Origin: JAFGJU01 sp964570935
GTDB taxonomy: Bacteria; Eisenbacteria; RBG-16-71-46; JAFGJU01
Assembly: GCA_964570935.1 (NCBI GenBank)
Contig: CAZMZP010000098.1
Coordinates: forward strand, 1 to 16,071
DNA length: 16,071 nucleotides
Reading direction: 5' to 3'
Part shown: positions 1 through 5,077 of the stretch, piece by piece
Position numbering within the stretch: the first letter of the stretch is position 1
How the letters are laid out: every line of letters starts with the position of its first letter
The notes under the pieces: generated by a model
Seen by the model: only the letters and a program-made list of their open reading frames with translations
Database searches by the model: none
Told to the model about the DNA's origin: nothing
Position numbers and translations under genes: made by a program

Positions 1-1
1 G

Positions 2-676
2 ATTCCACTCATCGTCATCTGCGCTCTGCTCCCTGCCGCAGCATGGAGCCAATTGCCGCCCGCCTACTGCACCCAGTGGGGCAGCTATGGCACGGGGCCA
101 GGGCAGTTCAACGCCACCGTTGCTGTCGCGGTTGATGCCAGCGGCAACGTCTACGTCGCGGACACCTTCAACCATCGTATCCAGGAGTTCACAAGCAGCG
201 GCGGGTACATCACACAGTGGGGCAGCGAGGGCGCGGGGCCCGGGCAGTTCAAAAGGCCCGTCCGTGTCGCGGTTGATGCGAGTGGCAACGTCTACGTGGC
301 GGACTCTGGGAACCATCGCATCCAGGAGTTCACAAGCGGCGGCGGGTACATCACCCAGTGGGGCAGCTGGGGCACGGGGCAGGGGCAGTTCAACGACCCC
401 TACGGTGTCGCGGTTGATGCCGGTGGCAACGTCTACGTCGCGGACTGCTACAACAATCGCATCCAGGAGTTCACAAGCAGCGGCGGGTACATCACCCAGT
501 GGGGTAGCGAGGGTACGGGGCCCGGGCAGTTCTACTGGCCCTGGGGTGTCGCGGTTGATGCGAGTGGCAACGTCTACGTCGCGGACAGCTACAACCATCG
601 CATCCAGAAGTTTTGTTACGGGCCGATAGCTGTTGAGAACTCAACCTGGGGCAGGGTCAAGGCCATGTTCAGGTAA
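2..676 (+). CDS. Exported NHL-repeat beta-propeller protein (5' partial)
   Basis: The reading frame is open from the left edge, so the true start lies outside the window. The first visible residues (IPLIVICALLPAAAWSQ) look like the hydrophobic core and cleavage region of a Sec signal peptide; the internal TTG at 53 is therefore unlikely to be the start. The mature part is four 47-residue NHL repeats, each reading roughly TQWGS-x-GxGPGQF, then VAVDASGNVYVAD, then N-[HN]-RIQEF. NHL repeats form beta-propeller blades and usually bind proteins or polysaccharides. Four blades are few for a closed propeller, so more may lie upstream or the protein may oligomerise. It ends in a short tail, ENSTWGRVKAMFR, after the last blade. 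The export route and ligand cannot be told from the sequence. Family assignment is sure; function is not. Confidence 0.9.
   Translation: MPLIVICALLPAAAWSQLPPAYCTQWGSYGTGPGQFNATVAVAVDASGNVYVADTFNHRIQEFTSSGGYITQWGSEGAGPGQFKRPVRVAVDASGNVYVADSGNHRIQEFTSGGGYITQWGSWGTGQGQFNDPYGVAVDAGGNVYVADCYNNRIQEFTSSGGYITQWGSEGTGPGQFYWPWGVAVDASGNVYVADSYNHRIQKFCYGPIAVENSTWGRVKAMFR
71..634 (+). repeat. Four tandem 141-bp repeats encoding NHL blades
   Basis: The motif acccag/acacag recurs at 71, 212, 353 and 494, and gttgatg recurs at 131, 272, 413 and 554; both steps are exactly 141 bp (47 codons). The units are nearly identical at the nucleotide level, with differences concentrated in the variable loop of each blade. 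The last unit diverges after about 611. This suggests recent internal duplication. Confidence 0.9.
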
Positions 677-878
677 TTGCTCGCCCGAGAAAAGGGAGAC
701 TGCCGAGGGGCTGGCCAAGCGCTGGCCCCTAGTGCGTTAGTGGCCCCCTGCCCAAGTAGGACTCGAACCGGTACCTGGACACCCGGATACCAGGACGCCT
801 TTGTCCGCGATGGCTCGGCCCATCCGCGGCATAGATTCACCTCCTAACGTACGGCTCCCACAACGCCCCGCGCGGCGG
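677..878. other. Non-coding, hairpin-rich intergenic stretch
   Basis: No convincing gene is seen here. Inverted repeats are dense. CCGCGATGG (805-813) pairs with CCATcCGCGG (820-829), giving nine pairs with one bulge and a 6-nt loop. CCTGG/CCAGG-type arms lie at 774-795. A minus-strand segment near 753-773 contains a T-arm-like GGTTCGAGTCC. The parts do not fold into a canonical tRNA. This could be a tRNA relic, a small structured RNA or plain terminator debris. Confidence 0.4.
713..727 (+). terminator. Weak hairpin downstream of the NHL gene
   Basis: GGCCA (713-717) pairs with TGGCC (723-727) around a 5-nt loop. An alternative pairing, AGGGGC (706-711) with GCCCCT (725-730), overlaps it. 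It lies 37 nt after the stop codon at 676, but no U-tract follows, so it is only a possible terminator. Confidence 0.3.
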
Positions 879-907
879 TTGACATACGCCCACCCTGCCT
901 GTAGACT
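879..907 (+). promoter_or_regulatory. Sigma-70-like promoter of the dehydrogenase gene
   Basis: A perfect -35 hexamer TTGACA (879-884) is followed after exactly 17 bp by TAGACT (902-907), which matches four of six -10 consensus bases. Transcription would start near 914, about 130 nt before the preferred start codon at 1046. Confidence 0.7.
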
Positions 908-1033
908 TGTCTGTCCTAGCAAAAGGGTCGAGTTATGGAGAAGGTCCGGCTGGCCCGGGCACCCGTTTCCGCGCCGGAGGCGCCTGCGGGGCCGGAAGAC
1001 ACCCAGAAGCCGCCGGGCGTGTCCTTGTCAGGC

Positions 1034-1040
1034 AGGAGGA
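1034..1040 (+). promoter_or_regulatory. Strong Shine-Dalgarno fixing the dehydrogenase start
   Basis: AGGAGGA lies five bases before ATG 1046. An in-frame ATG at 935 has a weaker AAGGG seven bases upstream, and would add a low-complexity Pro/Ala-rich extension of 37 residues not expected in this family. Confidence 0.75.
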
Positions 1041-1045
1041 AAAAC

Positions 1046-2245
1046 ATGGACGTTGCCGCAATCGAAAGGGCCAAAGAGCATTTTGGGAAACTGCTCGAGA
1101 GACAGCTTGCCAGGGTCGAGCGGATGAAGCAGGACGTGGACTGGGTCGACTACAGCAAAGTGAAACCGGTCATAGTCGGAATCCTCGGCGGTGACGGCAT
1201 CGGTCCCTACATCGCGGCCGAGGCCCAGCGCGTGCTGGAGTTCCTGCTGGCTGACGAGCTCAAGTCTGGCAGAGTGGAGTTCAGGGTAATCGAGGGGCTC
1301 ACGATCGAGAAGCGGGCCGAGGTCAAGAAGGCCATCCCGGACGACGTGCTTGTCGAGATCAAGAAGTGCCACGTCACGTTAAAGGGTCCGACCACCACTC
1401 CGCGCAAGGGCGACCCGTGGCCCAACGTGGAGAGCGCCAACGTTGCCATGCGGAAGGAGCTGGACCTGTTCGCGAACGTGCGGCCGGTGCGGGTCCCCGC
1501 GGAAGGCATCGACTGGATCTTCTTCCGTGAAAACACCGAGGGCGCGTACGCGCTCGGCAGCGAGGGAGTGGACGTCACTCCCGACATGGCCATAGACTTC
1601 ACGGTCACGACGACCCAGGGCTCGCAGCGCATCATACGGGCTGCCTTCGAGCACGCGAAGAAAAACAACATAAAGAAGGTCACGGTCGTGACGAAGGCCA
1701 ACGTGATAAAGACCACGGACGGCAAATTCCTGAAGACGGCGACCGAGGTGGCCAAGGATTATCCCGGGATCGAGTGGGACGACTGGTACATAGACATCAT
1801 GACGGCGAAGCTGGTTGACAAGAAGCGCAGGACGGACTTCAAGGTGGTGGTGCTCCCGAACCTGTATGGCGACATTCTGACCGACGAGGCGGCCGAGTTC
1901 CAGGGCGGTGTCGGCACCGCCGGCAGCGCTAACATCGGCAAGAGGTACTCGATGTTCGAGGCCATCCACGGGTCCGCGCCGCGCATGGTCACGGAGGGCA
2001 GGGCCCAGTATGCCGACCCGTGCAGCATGGTGAGGGCGGGCGCGTTCCTGCTCGCGCACATCGGCTACCCGGACAAGGCCAAGCGGCTGGAGATGGCCCT
2101 GGACATCTGCGGTCAGTTCGAGAAGAAGCTGTGCATGACCGGCCGCTCGACCGGCGCCTGTGGCCACGACTACATAGACTACCTGATGGAGACGCTGAAG
2201 GACCCGAAGCTAGAGCAGAAGTGGCAGTCCTTTCAGCCCAAGTAG
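1046..2245 (+). CDS. Isocitrate/isopropylmalate dehydrogenase family enzyme, probably isocitrate dehydrogenase
   Basis: The 399-residue protein covers the whole beta-decarboxylating dehydrogenase fold. It has GGDGIGP at 48-54, and S130-x-N132-x3-R136 plus R146, the pattern that binds isocitrate's carboxylates (isopropylmalate enzymes have a leucine-rich stretch there). ENTEGAY supplies Tyr168 and TKANVIK supplies Lys217, the catalytic pair. NLYGDILTD supplies the metal-binding Asp276 and Asp280, and HGSAP at 308-312 starts the cofactor loop. The expected reaction is oxidative decarboxylation of isocitrate to 2-oxoglutarate in the cytoplasm (TCA cycle). After HGSAP the residues are Arg-Met rather than the Lys-Tyr of E. 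coli NADP enzyme or the usual NAD-type Asp-Ile, so the cofactor is unclear. It has its own promoter and downstream hairpins, so it appears monocistronic. A homoisocitrate-type or other hydroxyacid substrate is possible. Confidence 0.88.
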   Translation: MDVAAIERAKEHFGKLLERQLARVERMKQDVDWVDYSKVKPVIVGILGGDGIGPYIAAEAQRVLEFLLADELKSGRVEFRVIEGLTIEKRAEVKKAIPDDVLVEIKKCHVTLKGPTTTPRKGDPWPNVESANVAMRKELDLFANVRPVRVPAEGIDWIFFRENTEGAYALGSEGVDVTPDMAIDFTVTTTQGSQRIIRAAFEHAKKNNIKKVTVVTKANVIKTTDGKFLKTATEVAKDYPGIEWDDWYIDIMTAKLVDKKRRTDFKVVVLPNLYGDILTDEAAEFQGGVGTAGSANIGKRYSMFEAIHGSAPRMVTEGRAQYADPCSMVRAGAFLLAHIGYPDKAKRLEMALDICGQFEKKLCMTGRSTGACGHDYIDYLMETLKDPKLEQKWQSFQPK

Positions 2246-2246
2246 T

Positions 2247-2288
2247 CCGGCCTGCCCTGCGGCTGGTCCCGTTCGGGACCACGGCCGG
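2247..2288 (+). other. Nested inverted repeat after the dehydrogenase gene
   Basis: An inner hairpin GGTCCC (2265-2270), loop GTTC, GGGACC (2275-2280) sits inside an outer pairing CCGGCC (2247-2252) with GGCCGG (2283-2288). It starts one base after the stop codon. It may protect the mRNA 3' end or act with the following terminator hairpin. Confidence 0.4.
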
Positions 2289-2312
2289 TAGAGGGCCAAC
2301 ATTTTGATTCAT

Positions 2313-2341
2313 AAGGGGTTGCGCGCTGTGCGCAACCCCTT
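2313..2341 (+). terminator. 12-bp perfect hairpin terminator
   Basis: AAGGGGTTGCGC (2313-2324) and GCGCAACCCCTT (2330-2341) are perfect reverse complements around the 5-nt loop GCTGT. No U-run follows on the plus strand, so termination may rely on the very stable stem. The next 110 bases lead into the partner-switching genes. Confidence 0.65.
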
Positions 2342-2423
2342 CGTGCTGCGGCACGGCCGGCTGACCGTTCGTTCCCGCCCTACAACCCCCGCGCGGGCAG
2401 CCCCCCACATCACAATCTAGGTT

Positions 2424-2452
2424 TTGCTTTCGTGTTGTGGTTGTAGTAGCAT
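2424..2452 (+). promoter_or_regulatory. Possible promoter of the partner-switching pair
   Basis: TTGCTT (2424-2429), a 17-bp spacer and TAGCAT (2447-2452) resemble a weak sigma-70 promoter. It is in a locally AT-rich stretch after the terminator hairpin and before the RsbW-like gene. Matches are only 3/6 and 4/6. Confidence 0.3.
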
Positions 2453-2524
2453 ATTTTGAAGCAACTTGGGGTGTTATATCAGAGCGGGTCACTTGTCACA
2501 CGGTCGAGCCCCCGGTCCTGTCGT

Positions 2525-2926
2525 ATGGAAAAGAGTTTTAAAAGGGAACTGCGCACGCTGGAGACAGTCTTCGCGTTCGTGGACGAGTTTATAACGTCCA
2601 ACGGGCTCGACGACGACGTGGCCTTTCCGCTGAGGCTGGCCGTGGAAGAGCTCTTCACCAATTTCGTCAGGCACAATTCCGGCGGCCAGGACCGAATCTA
2701 CATCAGTCTGAGCAAGTCCGACGGCCGGCTGGTCGTCAAGCTCAAGGATTTCGACGTGGAGTCGTTTGACGGGATGGATGCGCCCCGCGTGGACGTGCGT
2801 CAGTCGCTGGAAGAGCGCAAGGTGGGCGGACTGGGCGTGCATCTCATTCGAAGTCTATTCGATACGCTGGAATACGACTACAAAGACCGGACGCTCTCCG
2901 TGACGGCGACGAAGAGTCTGAGGTAA
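2525..2926 (+). CDS. RsbW-like GHKL serine kinase / anti-sigma factor
   Basis: This 133-residue protein matches the HATPase_c_2 (RsbW/SpoIIAB) family from end to end. The N box is A-V-E-E-L-F-T-N with Glu42 and Asn46, and the G2 box GGLG is at 101-104, followed by VHLIRSLFD. Known members bind a sigma factor and also phosphorylate a STAS antagonist on serine. The G1 box is unusual: Asp75-Phe-Asp77 where most members have D-x-G. ATP binding may therefore be altered, and it may act mainly as a binding protein. ATG 2525 starts at the conserved N-terminus; in-frame TTG 2456 and GTG 2471 would add about 20 unrelated residues. The SD is weak. The STAS gene follows 89 nt downstream on the same strand, making this a partner-switching pair. 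Its target sigma factor is not certain, though an ECF sigma gene is next. Confidence 0.85.
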   Translation: MEKSFKRELRTLETVFAFVDEFITSNGLDDDVAFPLRLAVEELFTNFVRHNSGGQDRIYISLSKSDGRLVVKLKDFDVESFDGMDAPRVDVRQSLEERKVGGLGVHLIRSLFDTLEYDYKDRTLSVTATKSLR

Positions 2927-3004
2927 CCGCCGCATGGACGCGGGGCAACCCGGGCCAAGACGAAGAAACGGTGAAACCCGGACAGCAGGGAGATCCGGAA
3001 ACCT

Positions 3005-3009
3005 GGAGG
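3005..3009 (+). promoter_or_regulatory. Shine-Dalgarno fixing the STAS start
   Basis: GGAGG lies six bases before ATG 3016. It favours this start over the in-frame GTG at 2971, which would add 15 residues ahead of the domain. Confidence 0.65.
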
Positions 3010-3015
3010 CCAAGG

Positions 3016-3300
3016 ATGTTTGAGGCGCGACTCACTGACGGCAATCGAGTCCTTCTCTCCGGACGGCTTGACGCGTCCCAGGCGGAGCACCTGAAGAGTG
3101 TCCTCGACACCGTGAAGGAATCCTGCATCGTGGACTTCAGTGAGCTCCAGTACATCTCCAGCGCCGGCCTCGGCATGCTGTTGGCGACCCAGAAGCGGTT
3201 GGGTGACTCCGGTCACAGTCTTAAGCTGGTCAATCTGCCCCCGCGCATAAGGGACATCTTCCTTGTGGCCGGGTTCAATTTCGTGTTCAAGATCGAATAG
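3016..3300 (+). CDS. STAS-domain anti-sigma-factor antagonist
   Basis: The 94-residue protein is a single STAS domain of the SpoIIAA/RsbV type. Visible elements are SGRLDAS (15-21), the strand CIVDFSELQYISSAGLGMLL with the Ser48-Ser49 pair at the regulatory phosphorylation loop, and LVNLPPRIRDIFLVAGF near the end, a typical C-terminal helix. In this family the unphosphorylated form binds the RsbW-type kinase and releases the sigma factor; phosphorylation reverses this. It lies directly after the RsbW-like gene with a good RBS, so the two proteins are expected partners. A SpoIIE/RsbU-type phosphatase is not in the window. Family assignment is firm; the controlled sigma factor is unknown. Confidence 0.88.
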   Translation: MFEARLTDGNRVLLSGRLDASQAEHLKSVLDTVKESCIVDFSELQYISSAGLGMLLATQKRLGDSGHSLKLVNLPPRIRDIFLVAGFNFVFKIE

Positions 3301-3347
3301 AAGCCGCGCCTTGCGTAAAACGGGGTGGGACGCGGGCGCAGGCTTCT
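3299..3347 (+). terminator. Long interrupted hairpin overlapping the STAS stop
   Basis: AGAAGCC (3299-3305) pairs with GGCTTCT (3341-3347), GCGCC (3306-3310) with GGCGC (3335-3339), and GCGT (3313-3316) with ACGC (3330-3333). This gives 16 pairs with small bulges. It begins inside the stop codon of the STAS gene and separates it from the ECF promoter at 3485. No U-tract follows. Confidence 0.5.
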
Positions 3348-3484
3348 CTGGCGGCGAGTCTAACATAAGAGTCGACAATAGGTTGCCGTTTTGGCGTAGC
3401 CCCGCCGGCTTTGACTTGCATCGTTCAGGTTCGCACGAGCTCCCTCCACCGCGCCCCGGCAGAATAGAGTTGGCGGCCGAGTTC

Positions 3485-3518
3485 TCACCAACTTTCGCGT
3501 TCTCCGCCTGTATTTATG
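3485..3518 (+). promoter_or_regulatory. Candidate ECF-sigma autoregulatory promoter
   Basis: TCACCAACTTT (3485-3495), a 13-bp spacer, TGTA (3509-3512), one base, then TTATG (3514-3518). The same pieces with the same spacing occur at 4944-4977, upstream of the repeat-protein gene, while the 13-bp spacer matches at only two positions. The AACTTT core resembles ECF -35 elements such as GGAACTT. If real, transcription starts near 3520, which excludes ATG 3516 and supports ATG 3543 for the sigma gene. Confidence 0.6.
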
Positions 3519-3542
3519 GTTGAAAATCGAGAAAACTCATCC

Positions 3543-4073
3543 ATGAGACCAGTAAAAGGCGACAGAGAAGCCTTCGGCGCGATAGTAGATCAGTACCAAA
3601 GAGCGATATTCAACGTCGCGTACCGAATGGTGAACGACTACGAGGACGCCATGGACATCACGCAATCAGCATTCATGAAGGCCTACGAGAACCTGGACAG
3701 CTACGACCCCTCTCACAAGTTCTTCAGCTGGCTGTACAGGATAGCCATCAACGAGTCGCTCAATCACGTCTCCAAGAGAAAACGGCAGACACGCCTGGCA
3801 TACGAGCCGGCCGATTCGTCTGAGTACGGCGGCCACGGGCGCTCACCCGATGACCCCGTGGAACAGAGTGAGACCGACGCGATGCTTCAGAACGCGTTGG
3901 TGCGCCTGACGTTCGACTACAGGCTGGTCGTCATACTCAGGCACTTCTTGAGTCTTTCCTATCGCGAGATCGGCGAAATAATCGATGTGCCGGAGAAGAC
4001 GGTGAAGTCGCGGCTTTTTACAGGAAGACAGCTCTTGAAAGAGATACTGGTGGAGCAGGGTTATGTGGAATAG
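3543..4073 (+). CDS. ECF-type RNA polymerase sigma factor
   Basis: The 176-residue product has region 2 near residues 7-75, with FNVAYRMVNDYEDAMDITQSAF and the FFSWLYRIAINESLNHVSKRKR core-binding and -10-recognition segment. Region 4 is near 118-168, with SYREIGEIIDVPEKTVKSRLF as the helix-turn-helix for the -35 element. Regions 1 and 3 are absent, as in ECF sigma factors. An in-frame ATG at 3516 would add nine residues, but it falls inside the promoter-like element; neither start has a clear SD. The anti-sigma gene starts inside the last codons (11-nt overlap), a usual sign of coupled, stoichiometric synthesis. The shared element at 3485 and 4944 suggests it transcribes its own operon and the repeat-protein gene. 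Confidence 0.92.
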   Translation: MRPVKGDREAFGAIVDQYQRAIFNVAYRMVNDYEDAMDITQSAFMKAYENLDSYDPSHKFFSWLYRIAINESLNHVSKRKRQTRLAYEPADSSEYGGHGRSPDDPVEQSETDAMLQNALVRLTFDYRLVVILRHFLSLSYREIGEIIDVPEKTVKSRLFTGRQLLKEILVEQGYVE

Positions 4074-4914
4074 CGGGGCCATGGAAGAGAAGTACATAGA
4101 GCTGATGAACCGCGAGATAGACGGGCTCAACTCCCGGAAGGAAAGCGCGGAGCTCGAGAAATACCTGCATAGGAATCCCGAGGCGGGAAAATACTACCGC
4201 GAGCTGCTGTTTGTGGCCGGGGCGCTCAACCGTGTCCCGGAAGTGGAGCCTCCGGCAGAGCTGAAGGCCTCCATCCTCAACTCTATCTTCGGAAAAGAGG
4301 CCGAGGCGCCGGCGGGCGCCAGAGAAGCCGGGGCGGCAGTGGTGGCCGGGGCGAGGATCAGCGCCGGGCGCGTCAGGCGCCCGGCATCCGTATTCGACGT
4401 CTTCCGTATCAGGTGGGAGCCTCGACTGGCGTACGTCCTGGCAGCGTGCGTGGCCGTGGCCCTCTTCCTATTTGTGCTTTTCTGGCGAGTCGTCCCCGGA
4501 AGAGCTCCTCGGGACCTGGAGGCGCTGTACGGGAGCATAGTGAGTAGGCACGAGGCCGGCCAACTGTTTGCGGTTCAACCGGTTGACTTTGCTTTGCCGG
4601 GCGCGGACGGCGGGCTCCATGTCCGCTACGAGACGAAGAGGATCCTCGCCGCGCTTGACCTCCGTTCGGATTCCAGAATCCAGATAGTCTTTGACTATTC
4701 GAGAGACGTCTCTCTCGAGAGCATAACCGCGTTGAGTGAATGTCAATACAATGTAAAGGCAGGTGATGGTAGGTTCGAGCTAACGCATTCAGGTGACTGT
4801 CGTTACGTGATTGTGCTTGATGACAGGAGCGGCACCCATTCGCCGATTGGGCTGAGAGTGATCCGCGGGGGAGTCCTGCTCCTGGAGGAAACGGCGCGGC
4901 CAAGCGGCGACTGA
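4063..4914 (+). CDS. Membrane-anchored anti-sigma factor, zinc-less
   Basis: This 283-residue protein follows the ECF sigma gene with an 11-nt overlap and has TGGAG seven bases before its ATG. ATG 4081 is an in-frame alternative. The N-terminal 75 residues are helical and align in pattern with anti-sigma domains of the ZAS type, but the usual H-x3-C-x2-C is replaced by Tyr34, Asn38 and Ala41, so it should not bind zinc. A Pro/Ala/Gly-rich linker (80-110) leads to one transmembrane helix at about 122-141. About 140 residues follow outside the cytoplasm and do not match a domain I know. Expected role: hold the ECF sigma factor at the inner membrane until an envelope signal triggers cleavage. 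The weak similarity of the N-terminus means the assignment rests mainly on gene order and topology. Confidence 0.82.
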   Translation: MWNSGAMEEKYIELMNREIDGLNSRKESAELEKYLHRNPEAGKYYRELLFVAGALNRVPEVEPPAELKASILNSIFGKEAEAPAGAREAGAAVVAGARISAGRVRRPASVFDVFRIRWEPRLAYVLAACVAVALFLFVLFWRVVPGRAPRDLEALYGSIVSRHEAGQLFAVQPVDFALPGADGGLHVRYETKRILAALDLRSDSRIQIVFDYSRDVSLESITALSECQYNVKAGDGRFELTHSGDCRYVIVLDDRSGTHSPIGLRVIRGGVLLLEETARPSGD

Positions 4915-4943
4915 CGTTCCGGCCGCCACGGAAACGCCACCGG

Positions 4944-4977
4944 TCACCAACTTTTCTTCTGATGTCTTGTAGTTATG
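4944..4977 (+). promoter_or_regulatory. Candidate ECF-sigma promoter of the repeat-protein gene
   Basis: TCACCAACTTT (4944-4954), 13-bp spacer, TGTA (4968-4971), one base, TTATG (4973-4977): same parts and spacing as at 3485-3518. It is 100 bp upstream of the start codon at 5078, leaving a leader of about 95 nt. Confidence 0.6.
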
Positions 4978-5064
4978 TTGGGTACTACATCCGGCGCCTG
5001 CGCAAGGTTAGCGACAGGCCTGCAGCAAGACGGAGTTTAACCAGCAGCTTTTACCCTTACCAGC

Positions 5065-5071
5065 AGGAGGT
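5065..5071 (+). promoter_or_regulatory. Strong RBS of the repeat-protein gene
   Basis: AGGAGGT is six bases before ATG 5078, a near-ideal Shine-Dalgarno. It suggests the large repeat protein is made in quantity once transcribed. Confidence 0.8.
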
Positions 5072-5077
5072 GCGAGA

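Noticed and set aside
741..825. Possible tRNA gene on the minus strand (GGTTCGAGTCC T-arm-like, D-arm-like GCC...GGC)
   Set aside because: With the standard loop only two T-stem pairs form, no 7-bp acceptor stem can be built, and the anticodon arm would have an 11-nt loop. It is kept only as a possible relic.
935..1045. N-terminal extension of the dehydrogenase from ATG 935
   Set aside because: The extension is low-complexity and unlike family N-termini, and AGGAGGA five bases before ATG 1046 is a much better site. It cannot be wholly excluded because AAGGG precedes 935.
3516..3542. Sigma-factor start at ATG 3516
   Set aside because: No SD is present, and this ATG lies inside the shared promoter element (TTATG at 3514-3518), so it would not be in the transcript.
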